The notes under the pieces were generated by a model. That model was not told the DNA's origin. It saw only the letters and a program-made list of their open reading frames with translations, and did not search any database. From Tetracentron sinense (Eukaryota; Streptophyta; Magnoliopsida; Trochodendrales; Trochodendraceae), in NCBI GenBank assembly GCA_015143295.1, contig CM026570.1, positions 11,308,047-11,372,046 of the forward strand: 64,000 bases of DNA. Reading direction: 5' to 3'. Shown here one piece after another: positions 33,481 to 44,688 of this stretch (the first letter of the stretch is position 1; every line of letters starts with the position of its first letter). Position numbers and translations under genes: made by a program.

Positions 33481-33726
33481 CCTGTTTCTTTCCATTATCC
33501 GCCATATTATCTCTTAAGTCTATCTTATGCTTTCTCTGAGTCAGTAAAGACGATTTGGAGATTCTAACTCTTCTCATTAATTTTCTTCATCAATTTCATT
33601 CATTAATAAAACATGAGGCACACACTACAAGGGGTTGAATAAAGTTTGATAATTTTGACTTGTGGATTTTGCTAAAATCTTGGGCCTCTTGTATTTACTG
33701 ACTTGGTTGGTTGAAAGATGGTGTCT

Positions 33727-34466
33727 ACTTTTTTTTGATCGGTAATAGAGATATATTAATATAAAAAGTTTACAGATATGTAAACTAAGGGCAAACGATA
33801 AAATAAACAATGACCACTAAGGATCTAAAAGAACACAAAAAGAAAGCATAGAAGCCACCGGCTGCCTCCTCAAGAGTGCAAGGTATCCCTCACTTCTTGA
33901 TCCACATGCAAAGTGGAACTCCATTCCACTATCGACTGACAGGCCCAAGCTCGAATCCGATGAACTGGGGAAAAAGAATTCTCAAATAAGCGGTCATTCC
34001 TCTCTTTCCAGATAGCCCAAAATATTGCAATAGGCAAGAAGGTCCAGATAGATTCCTTAGCACCCACCAAAGTTGTCAAATTCCACCCAGATAAGAAGCT
34101 CAGAACGGTGTCAAATTCCACCCAGATAAGAAGCTCAGAAGGGAGAAAGGGAAGACCCACTCCACACCTAACCAGGCTAAGAAGAAAGCCCAAAGCTCCG
34201 AGACAACCGGATAGTGTAGGAACAAGTGGTTCACACATTCTTCCTCCTCCAAGCACAAATAGTGACGGTTAGCAAAGCTCCACCCTCGCCTCTTTAACTG
34301 ATCCGTAGTGAGAATCTTATTTAGAGCTGCAGACTAGAGGAAGAAGGATACCTTCGTGGGAACCTGGTTAACCCACACAACTGTATAGGGAAAGAAGCGC
34401 AAAGGAGCAGGGTCAAAGGACTGCAAGAATGATCTCACTGAAAATCGACCGCTGTTGCTTCGGGTA
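33727..34466 (-). pseudogene. LINE 3' fragment (zinc-binding C terminus)
   Basis: The minus strand carries VVWVNQVPTKVSFFL (about 34380-34330), GWSFANRHYLCLEEEECVNHLFL (34290-34220) and AIFWAIWKERNDRLFENSF (34050-33980), then ends ctctattaccgatc plus eight A at 33729. The same tail (attaccgatca) is on the LINE at 63072. A 32-bp tandem duplication lies inside at 34074-34140. Confidence 0.85.
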
Positions 34467-34682
34467 GTCTTAGTGATTCGCCTGATTGTTTAGCGTCCTT
34501 ACATTACCAAATTTTCATATTGAGAAATTTATTGATGCAATTAATGGATTCTGTTTATGGGGAAGCATAAAATTGGTGGTGTTACTGGACTTCTTAGGGG
34601 AATTTGATAATTTGTGTAGTGGTGAAATTGAAGTTCACTTTAAACATGAACGCAAGAAGCTATGCTGTATATATATGTATTT

Positions 34683-34954
34683 AGTTGGATTTGTTTGAGA
34701 GATTATTAGGGTTTGAAGTTAGAGTTTGAGATATTAAGGTTTGAGAGAGAAAAGAGAGGGAAGAAGAGAATAGGTTTACGGAAAATTAGTGAGAGAGACT
34801 AATGATCTCTCTCACACACTATATTATTTATGCTCTACTAATGATATACAATTAGTATATAAGAGATAATAATAGTATACTCAAAATACAGTGTATAAGA
34901 GATAACATAAAAATAAAGCCTATAGAAATAAAGCTCATAAAGTCTTATTCAACA
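34683..34954 (-). repeat. 3' LTR of small copia element
   Basis: Similar to 36100-36373 but with clear differences (for example gatatattaaggtt against gaaattagagtt), which suggests an older insertion than the copia at 20262. Confidence 0.92.
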
Positions 34955-34969
34955 CTCCCCCTCAAGTTG

Positions 34970-35720
34970 GTGCCTAGATATCACTCATGCCCAACTTACC
35001 AACAATGTTTCGAAATTGAATACCACCAAGACCCTTAGCTAACATATCAGTCAATTAATCTTCAGACTTCACAAACGGGGTGCAAAAATACCATGCATTC
35101 AACTTCTCCTTGATGAAATGACGATCTACCTCAATATGCTTTGTTTGGTCATGCTACACCGGATTATGAACAATACTAATAACGACTTTATTATCACAAT
35201 ATAAGCTCATGGGGCCTTCAGTAGGAAGCCCACTCTCACTCAGGAGCAATTGGAGTCAAAGCAATTCACACACACCGTGTACCATGGCTCTAAACTCTGC
35301 TTTTGCATTGGATCTAGCAACCATGTTCTGTTTCTTACTTCTCCATGTGAGAAGATTACTTCAAACCATGGTGCAATACCTAGAAGTAGAGCGTCTATTA
35401 GAAACTGGTCCAGCCTAATTTGCGTCGGTGTAGGCTTCAACCCTTAAGTTTCTATTGCAGGTATACAACAAACTCTTCCCATGAGGCGACTTTAAGTAGT
35501 GGAGGATCCGATTCACTAAATCCAGGTGGCCAGTAGTTGGTGAATGCATGAATTGGCTGACTACACTGACAATATAAGCAATGTCTGACCTGGTAAGGAA
35601 GCCTGCCAACAAGTCTTTGGCACCTTCCACCGTCTAACAGATGTTCCCTACTAATTTTACTGAGTTTATGATTCGGGTCTATAAGTGTATCGCATGGCTT
35701 ATAACCCATCATGCATGTTT
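34970..35720 (-). pseudogene. copia RNase H relic
   Basis: Minus-strand fragments read RLVGRL (35625), SDIAYIVSVVSQFMHSPTTG (35585-35530), VNRILHYLKSPHGKSLLYTC (35515-35455), VEAYTDAN (35440), then the TKHIEVDRHFIKEKL segment (about 35145-35100). Stops and shifts throughout. Confidence 0.85.
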
Positions 35721-36099
35721 CCTCGAGTAGGTCAAGTACATGCTTGCTTTGAGAGACAAATATGCCCTTCTTAGATCTGGCAACTTCAATCCTACGGAAA
35801 TACGTTTGAAGACCTAGGTCTTTGATCTCAAATTCTTATGCTAACTTGCCCTTCAGTGCACATATCTTAGGTACTATTTTTTTCAAGTACACATATCTCT
35901 TCTTCCATAGTCTGTTTTCATTTTGGTTGAGATAGTGCATCTACTAAATTGCAAGGGACAGACACAAAAGCGAACCAGCTGCACTTGCTACAGATTCCGT
36001 ATGACTGACATCAACATGACATCATGTTGACGTCAGCACTGTTGGTGAGCTTGAATGATCCCTTCGACTCCTCTGGTTTGCTCTCCAGCTCTGATACCA

Positions 36100-36373
36100 A
36101 GTTGGATTTGTTTGAGAGATTATTAGGGTTTGAAGTTAGGGTTTGAGAAATTAGAGTTTGAGAGAGAAAAGAGAGGGAAGAAGAGAAGAATAGGTTTAGG
36201 GAAAATTAGTGAGAGAGATTAATGATCTCTCTCACACTTTATTATTTGTACTCCACTAATGGTATTACTATTAGTATATAAGAGATACTAATAGTATACC
36301 AAAAATACAGTGTATAAGAAATAACATAAATATAAAGCCCATAGAAATAAAGCCCATAAAGCCTTATTCAACA
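36100..36373 (-). repeat. 5' LTR of small copia element
   Basis: Adjacent to the primer-binding site. Contains gagagagatcattaatctctctcac palindromic sequence and aaaccctaa words on the minus strand. Confidence 0.92.
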
Positions 36374-36378
36374 TATTT

Positions 36379-38866
36379 CACCTGAAGTTGACCTGCAGTT
36401 GAGCTGCCATTTTGATATAGATGATTGTTCTAGCTTGCTATGCTTACAGCCATCCTACTTTAGAAGACCCCATTCAAATTTAGTTACAGAATTATTACTG
36501 ATTCCTTCATTTAAGTCAACTATCAACAGCATTGAGTTAGAAAATGAGAAGGAATTTGACATCCTATTTAGTGCATATGGTGGACTAAATTTCTGTAACA
36601 TCATCAAGTTTTTGTCTATTTTGCACTCAAAACTTATTTAACATAAACATACTGATAATAAAAGTTAAAATATTTATTATCACACTACATTGTGAGGGAA
36701 AGTATAATGCTGAACGTGCTTTAAAATACAAACTTCTAAAATACAAACTTCAAAAATAATAGCAGCCGTATACCATGGGTTACATGATCAGGAAAAGTTT
36801 TGTTGGAATTTGTATTTCTAAAAGTTTTTGACCTGAATTTCATTGGAGTTCAAGCTTTAAGTAATCTGATATTGACAAGATACATTCATTTTCCAGAAAT
36901 TCAATACCATGGCGGTGCTGGTGGATCCAATCTCCAGTATTACATGATCATTCTTTTTTGATAAGGAATGGAGGTGAGTTTCAAACAGTCTCCCTTAGAA
37001 AATGTAGAATTAATGTCTCCATTTGGTAGCGTTCTGCATTTGAAAGCATGCTCATTGGACTGTTAAGGTTCTTTGTGACATGCAGTTTGATAAATGGTAT
37101 ATTGGAAACTCAGGAAAGAGAGGTAGGAACACTTATCTAAAACTGATCTCAACTAAACTATCTATTCACAAAGTATAAATCAGAAAATAACAAAGCATTA
37201 AGCAGCACTTTAACTCACGGTTTTAGCGCTGGAAGATAAAAGAGAGCAGAAATGTTACGTCCTCTGGAATCAAACCAACTCTTTCTTCAATTTCATGCAA
37301 AACAATATACCATATGATGGGTTGCTTCTGGCTCCTTCTATATACACCTTTTCTAGACTTCGCTACTTCAATTCTAATTCAAAAGCATTAACTTAGAATC
37401 CTACTTACTTATGAACCTTTCCTAATCCATGAACAACTTCTAATACTCTTATGAATTTCATATTTTAATCTAATCCTAAACATTACTTTGACTGTAAAAA
37501 ATGAATCAGGAATAAACAACTTCTATTCCAACCATGGCTCCAATCTTGCTGTGTACAGTTGCTTCAGCCATGTGGTGTCCTGAAGGACTGCCATGTGGCT
37601 GGGTGTGACGATCTATACTTCTGCACCCCCATTTTTTTCTAGTTGACAGCCCCTTTTGAGCCAGTCAGTTATGTTGTCTAGCATGTGGAGCTTCTAAATT
37701 GTTGCCACTACATCAATAGATCTAGCAGTGTGAACCTAAGTAATGAGCTCTCGGCATGTGGAGCTGCTAAACTGTTGCTGCTGCATCAATAGATCTGGCA
37801 ATGTGAACCTAAATAATGAGCTCTTCTAAATATAAGTAAAGAAAATTGTTGACATATTATATATACTGGAGATCACCTCCGTGCACTTAAGCAATGCTCA
37901 CAGTCTATAAGAATTTAACACAGTTATGTAAATGCATTATCAACAAAAAACATAACAAATACATTAAGAAAAAGTAAATGGTAAGTTTGACGATCATTCT
38001 AGTTTTACAAGACCCCATCAGTCTTTATTTGCTCAAAGGATTAAAATGTGGTGATACACATCGACGAGTTATTTAAAGTTTACATGATTGCCCTTTTATA
38101 TTGTTTATCTTATTTTGTTATGCTTGTATATCGAATTCCATCCCATATCTATATGGCCTGTGGCAATGACAACTGGGTTTGAGACTCTGACGAGCCCCTC
38201 TAGCAATTGTTATCAGGGGGGCCTGGGAAGGCGGTGGCTATATTCTTAGTTCCAAGGTAGCAGATTGGGGGCAGTCCTCTTGAAGTGAATATAAGGGTAT
38301 TTTTTCCATGGAAGAACCACACAATTTTCTATTTTGGGTGGAACTTTTGTATTGGGGTTTTCCGTGTTGGACTAGGAATATAATGTGCTACTCTAATCAG
38401 GTCGGGATTGGATATGAGATTCATTTTAAGTCCTGTTTTACAGGTTTATTGGGTTGTTACTTTTATACCTGTGATCTTTGCATATTGGAAGCTCTCAGAT
38501 AGGTTTCTCTCACCTAATAGCATTCCTTGAGTTACCCTCAAAATATGGAAGGGAGATTAAGAGAGCTAGACAGAAACAGATCTCTTACTGAGAGGTCATT
38601 CCTTGGTCATGCATAATATGTCCTTGTTTGAATGAATAATATTTATTCATTTCTTGCGGGTCCTCCCAAGGGTTAAACTTTTTCACATCGTATTAAGAAA
38701 TTATAACATGGTCTTGTGGAAAACCTTCAATTCTATATAAGACGAAGTTCCAGTTCTTGTATGTAATGTTGGTGTACCGTGTAGCAGCACAAAAAGATAG
38801 GTGAACATTATTTCTTCTCTTTATTCTGTCACATCATTTTTATGAATTGCAATTACCTTTTTCCAG
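36379..38866. other. No gene seen
   Basis: Presumed 5' intron of the channel gene if the first exon call is right. Contains a short duplication: atgtggagct(t/g)ctaaa...ttg...ctgcatcaatagatct at about 37683 and 37755. No exon with fitting splice sites and phases was found here. Confidence 0.45.
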
Positions 38867-39024
38867 GTAAACGGCAAGACAATTCTCCAAGGGCATGGAA
38901 TAAGTTGGATACCCATACATTTCCGATTGTTTTGGGTGCTGAATATTTCAAGACAGACCTTTCTCAGGAGAGCATTGAAAAAAAGAGAATTGGAATGCTA
39001 CAATGTTCTAAATTGGGGCGTCCT
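38867..39024 (+). CDS. Probable upstream exon of the POLLUX/PEC-like gene
   Basis: Bounded by ctttttccag and gtaggg, it reads xGT-KRQDNSPRAWNKLDTHTFPIV and ends KLGRP in phase 0. This joins the phase-0 start of the first certain channel exon at 44390. The coded segment would lie between the transit peptide and the first membrane helix, a poorly conserved part of the family, so similarity cannot be used as proof. A later donor at 39042 is an alternative end. Confidence 0.5.
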
Positions 39025-40364
39025 GTAGGGATATCTCAAAATGTATACTACTTTTGCACTTTAATACAAGGATTGAGCTGTGTCAATTATTTACCTTTTC
39101 CAGGTTAAACAGATATGGTGTACTCTCTGTTGGTTACATATATATGTTAATATTAGTTAGATAAAATATTTAGGCTAGTAGGTTTATTATTTATGTTTAG
39201 CTTTTTAACTTGCATAACTGATTATTGTAGTTAAAAGAAGTGCAGCATTAAATGATATTGTAATCATAATTCGGAGTATCTGATTAATCCTAGGAGGTTG
39301 AAGTTGCAATCTTGGTCACATGGATGAGGGAATTGAGTATGAAGTTAATGTACTCTTCTTTTGAAAAGAAAGCCGAGATGCATATTGATTATGAACAGCC
39401 ATCTTTATGGTCAGTTTTAGATTGTCAAAGCATTGTAAGGACTAATCTTAGACTCTTCTCATTGTAGACTAATGGTAATCTGCTGCATGCTTGAGCTGGG
39501 TAATATTTTCTTGAGAGCAAGCTTTGAACATGTCATTCGCTGAATCTAATACATATATGCATGATAATATGCAATTGCATAGACACAAATGGAATACAAT
39601 GATGTCAAACAAATAACAGAAAAATAGATACATAATAAAACATATAGTTTGACGTCCCCTATCAGGTCCGACATGGTTCAAAGGCATACATTGAGGCTTT
39701 TTCGAGGTTAAATTGTGATTTGGTGTGGAACAAGGCTACACATAGGCAACACGTGGAAGTAGAATATCACAGCTAGTCTCAATATGTTGCGTGTGCATGT
39801 GAAAAACTTGATTGCAGGTAACTTGAATGGTATTCCAATCATCATTCTAGCGAGGAGTGGTAGAGATATGGGAGAGACCCCATGTTATCAAGCAGGCAAA
39901 GAAGCCAGACTATTACATATGCCATTACACTGTTTTTGGTGACAACAAATAATGTTGAATAGTTTCTTTTTGTCTTTTCCAAGAAATAAGTCTCCTAGAA
40001 GAAAGCAAAAGTCAGTGGTGAACTAATGGTCCGTAAAAATCCCTAGCTGCAGAATGGTACAACAGAGCAACGTGGACAGCAATGTTGGTATCATGAGGTG
40101 AGATAATAAAGTAAACAAGGTTGCCAACATGTCGATGGCAGTGTGTTGGGTTTAAGAGAGGCTCTCAATCAGTCGATAGAAGCTTGACATGAAACTGCAG
40201 CACAGTATCAGACTGTTGGCAATGTGAGAATAAATAGCCACAGAGCGGGGTGGTTATATGACCCTAGGACAAAAATAGCCAATCCATTCCATCCATTTGT
40301 AGGCCCTAATTGTCAAAATTTGTTCTCTATTATTTCCAGTAAAGATCATTTTGTCAACGTAGAG

Positions 40365-40689
40365 CAGTGTTTTAAAAAGCGTGCAAGACTTACGCTTCGA
40401 TGCTCGTCTTGCCTTTGAACGAGGCTTAAGGAAAACGCTTTGAGGCTCAACCATGAGGCTTAAACCCCATGAGTCTCACATGAGACACATGCCTCATGCC
40501 TTGAAACACGCTTTATGTCTATGGCGTCCGTCTCATACATTAACTAAAATTAGGTTTCTAGTCACAACTGACTTAAATGTCCTTTTTTTAATTTGTTATT
40601 TGGTTCAACTAACTTATATAGTATTTCCGATGTGTACGCGTGTGCTCACATGAACACACAATATACACGAATACAAATGTATATATATA

Positions 40690-40768
<79 letters not shown>

Positions 40769-40933
40769 TATAATCTTTCATTAACTTTTTAAATCTTTTT
40801 GCAAATTTTCGTATATTTTATTTATTTGCTAAAATGAGAGAGCATGAAGCTTTCTTGCAAGGCTTACGCCTTACACCTCACATATCTTGAGGTCCTAACG
40901 CCTCGCGTCACGCCTTCACGTTTTAAAACATTG
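40365..40933. mobile_element. hAT-like MITE with 8-bp duplication
   Basis: Ends cagtgttttaaaaagcgtg and cacgttttaaaacattg are inverted repeats. Perfect 8-bp copies acgtagag flank it (40357-40364 and 40934-40941). The interior holds colour-word repeats acgcctc/gaggcgt near both ends and a long (TA)n(TC)n(TA)n run at about 40679-40767. No transposase. Part of a related copy is at 46745-46900. Confidence 0.85.
40679..40767. repeat. (TA)n(TC)n(TA)n microsatellite
   Basis: Alternating TA, then TC, then TA over about 89 bases, inside the hAT-like element. Confidence 0.95.
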
Positions 40934-41079
40934 ACGTAGAGTAAGGGAATGACCCAGCCACGATCAGAGGAGTGAGCAAACATGGTATGGTCATTATTTC
41001 AACAACTAAAAATGGTGGCAGTAATCTCAAAGCTGAATTATTCAATTTGGGATCAAGATCTTATTTGTTACCATAAAGA

Positions 41080-41300
41080 CCATGTTGAAGATGACAAACA
41101 TGATTGAATGGATGATGACGGCTAGGGGGAGGATGCGTTTAGACCTTTTTTGTATGATCATCATGAAGACATTCTTCATATCAAGTTGGAAGCCACTGAT
41201 GAATAGCCACAGCACCATTGAGAGTGTGAGTTGTTATCTTTGTAGAGGGAGCAAAAATCTCCTCGTAGTCGATGTCATACTCCTCAGGGAACTCTTATGC
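41080..41300 (-). pseudogene. copia reverse-transcriptase fragment
   Basis: The minus strand reads EEYDIDYEEIFAPSTKIT (about 41290-41235), HQWLPT and ...EECLHDDHTKKV, matching the DYEE.F.PV.K and QLDVKNAFLHGDL.EEVY segments of copia RT with stops. No LTRs were found around it. Confidence 0.65.
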
Positions 41301-42119
41301 AACAACACATACTCTATATCCCCATGGAATCCTTAGAATAAGTATTAACATTGTAGAACCAGATAGAACTAAGTAAAGAATTAATGGTAGGAAGAGAAAC
41401 TATATCTTAAGTGTAATCTAACTAGAGCTTGAATCTCCTTACAGTAGCTTGTTGCCATTGGGATGAAGTTGACTTCTTGTGAAAGTTCTTTCTCATGATA
41501 AGCATTAAGCACGAATGAAAATGCAAGCAAGCAAGGATACTTTAGAGAGGATAGGTGGTCGGTAGAAGCTTACAAACATGGCGATTAGGATCATGATGGA
41601 TGTACCTCAAAAGTGTGAAGTACACTTGTTTACATGGATGTGAGATCTTAATCCGACTTATGTGGAAGGTCTTAAACTTTGATTTTGCTGGAAATTTCAC
41701 ACTGTAAAATGGAAAATTTTGTGAGAAAATTTCACAAAATATTTTTGATATGGAGGATTGTTTTGCCGTTCCGAAGGAATAATTGGAAAAAATTAGGAAA
41801 AACACAGAATATGTCGTTAAAACTTCAGACAATGTTAAAATAAACATAAATATATACTTAGGTATTAAAAATAAAAAATAATGCATCTAAGAGATGCATT
41901 TGGAATGGAGGAAGAATGCTTTGGTGGTGGTGTATCATAAGAAAAGATGAATAGAACGCACACAAACTGTTCAATACATCCAATACTCCTAAAACAAAGA
42001 ATATAGACTCAAATGGAGGCTATGGAGCCAATTACATAGGACTCCACTCCACAACAATACGTACATCAAATCAAATTACCCAAACCAAGCCCTAGAAGGG
42101 GAATGATTTTCTGGTCTAA

Positions 42120-43620
42120 CACATCAGGGCCGCCGTTTAGAACGGTGTTCTGGTTTTTTTTATTAGGACACTATTTTAAATGACCTCCCATTAATTTGAA
42201 ACGACAACCCTTCAATTTTTCACCCAAATTTAAATCCTGATTAGGCGCTAATATATCTTAGCGCATTGATTCAAAAACGGAAAATACAGGCTAGGCTGCC
42301 GTTTGGAACAACAACTCTTCATTTTTGGACAATTTTGAACAGAACCAATCATGATTTAACACATCATTTCAGTTTTAAAAAAATTTAGTCCCACATCGAC
42401 CAGAGAAAGCATTTCCCTCTTTTTTTTACCTCTATATAAACCCACATCACCTCACCGTCAAACGATCTTGAAAATCTTGGAAGATCTTCAAAATCTTTGA
42501 AATATAGGAAATCTTCAAAATCTTGGAAGAACTAATTCCAAACTCTGAGAACCGGAAAGACTCATTGAGGATATGAAGACCTTGGCATCTTTAAGGGCCT
42601 TAACTTGAGGACCTTGAAGAGCCTCCATTAAAAATTCTTGGAGAGCCCCACCTTTGGAGTCCGGGTTCCCATATCGATGATCACTTAGGAGCTTAGAGCA
42701 TATTCAAAGGAAATCTTGGAAAGCGGCTGAGGAGCTGGGATCTATAACAAGGTATGTAGGGATTTCTCATTTTCCAGCTTAGTAGAATAAATAATTTTAT
42801 TCAATTGAAATCCCTTCCCGATTCTCTATGTAGTTTGAGATACCTCCTAATGCGGTCTGCTGAAGGAGGGATTCTTGGATGAAAAAATGCGAGTTTGGAG
42901 AAGTAATTCATTAAGATTAGAACCTTTTTCTTTGATTTTTAGGATTCTATAGACCTTTTTATGTCTAGTAGAGGAGGTCCTTCTCTTGATATGGTATTGC
43001 GATAGAGATGGTCCATTCTTGAAAATGATGAAAAGGAAGTCTCTATAATACTCTAAATTATTCGATAAAAGTTTTTATTTAGAAATGATAATTATATTTT
43101 TTGAAATAAATAAGGACCTTATTGTTATAACTTCTTAAATTCTCTAGACTTTCTGAGGGATCCCATTCTTGATATGGTAGGGGGTTCCTTCTTGAAAGGG
43201 ATAAAAGGAGAGTCCTTAGAATTTAATAAGTTATTAAAATAAAGACTTTTATTTATTTTGACGATGTTCATTGCGTATATTTTATGTCTGTTATCTTTAT
43301 CATGATGTTGTTTATTGATTCTTATGGATCGTCTTCTAATAATAGGGATGGGTTGTCATAAGTTTAGCTCGTTTCACTTCTCTTTAATTTATTTTAGTGG
43401 TTTAATTGATTTAAATAAAACTGGAGAAGTCTAGGTAACCGTCTTTTAGACGGATGGATTGGGGTGCCTAATACCTTCCATAATCCATAAGTGAACCTCC
43501 GTTCCCATGCTATATTTCTTGTAGATCCAGGGAGTTTCATTTTTGTTTAATGGCCACACCAAGTTTTATGGTTGGTGACGACTCTGTTGTTTTTATATTA
43601 GTATGAAAATACTAGTGTGT
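42120..43620 (+). mobile_element. Possible degenerate gypsy (Tat/Ogre-like) LTR
   Basis: gtcccacatcg (42388-42398) and tatataaa (42433-42440) form a promoter-like pair, followed by a leader with tcttgaaaatcttggaaga repeats. Near 43435-43475 there is gacggatggattggggtgcctaataccttcc, and near 43572 atggttggtgacgactctg, as at the 3' end of some Tat/Ogre LTRs. No coding sequence and no sure ends. Confidence 0.4.
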
Positions 43621-44389
43621 AAACTAACCTTCCACATTGCGTGGAAGTTCGAGGCCGCTATCGCACGTCTACCACTTACAACTGAGAGAGGAATATAAGG
43701 GTTTGTGAGGAGTCAGATACTCCCCTAAACGTGCTTTGTTCATCTATTAGTTGGAAGTTAATCAATTGGGCAGTTCCTCTACAGGATTTTGGGAGATTCA
43801 TAGCTCACGTCTGTAAATAATTGGAGTTATATTGTTCTTGAGCCACAACCCTCCTGTTCAGTATCTTCATTGTCATTTCAAGCTAGATAACCATGAATCC
43901 CTCTATTTTAGATTTTTGTCTTTTTCTTTTAGGGAATCGCCTCATTCCCTCAATCCTTTGTACATTCTTTTCTTTTTAAGACAATTGACTTTTCATTAAA
44001 AAAAAAACTAACTCAACCTTCTAACTACAAAGTGAACCCCTATTGTTTACTAAATCAATGACCCAAATTTTTTTTATTGGACATTTCTCATTGCGTAATC
44101 GAATTTGACACCGTTCTGGGTAATTATTTAGAATCTTTGGACTAGCATGCTGTTCAAATTAATCATTATTTTTACTTGTAGGGGAACTGATGCACACTGA
44201 CTTATACACATGATGCCATTATATTGGTCACTTTTCTGCACTTGTATTAGTTTATTTTAACTCTCTTCACATTAGTGAGAATATACCCATATAGCTATAG
44301 TTTTGATCTTTAAAAAAAAAAAAAAAATTTAATGTTGGTAGGATTAAGAATTTATATTTCATATTACTGATGTCTTTTTTAACATCCAG

Positions 44390-44688
44390 CAGCATGTGCA
44401 GGGTCACCAAGCTGAACTCATTATAGGATATTTGTCATCCTATTTCTTATGCAGACTGACACGGTTGAATTCCATTCATATATTGATGAAGATGGTCCAA
44501 AACTTACTTCCCCATGTGCTTCGAGCTTTTGAGGCAACAAGTTTGCCTTTTGCTTGTATATCTAATTCCGTGAATCAACCCATTCCTCTTCAATTGGATG
44601 TGTCCTTGCCATCATTTCAAGATGTTAGATGGAGCTTTTCAAGGTTACTTTATTTATTCAACATGCAACTTGAGAGGAATGTCTCTAC
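44390..44688 (+). CDS. Channel exon: first hydrophobic segment
   Basis: Reads [20 protein letters not shown] and ends [14 protein letters not shown] + AC|gtaagt. It includes the [20 protein letters not shown] block characteristic of PEC-type proteins. The acceptor is one of ccag at 44389, cagcag at 44392 or gtgcag at 44401, all leaving the same frame. Confidence 0.9.

Larger units (their letters stand above)
34683..36373 (-). mobile_element. Small non-autonomous copia element
   Basis: LTRs of 272 and 274 bp (34683-34954 and 36100-36373) enclose about 1.15 kb and are flanked by tattt (34678-34682 and 36374-36378). On the minus strand the LTR starts TGTTGAATAAG and ends AATCCAACT. The tRNA-Met primer site tggtatcagagctgg follows directly (36099-36085) and the polypurine tract cttgagggggag stands at 34966-34955. 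Only an RNase H-region relic is inside. gag, protease, integrase and RT are absent. Confidence 0.92.
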
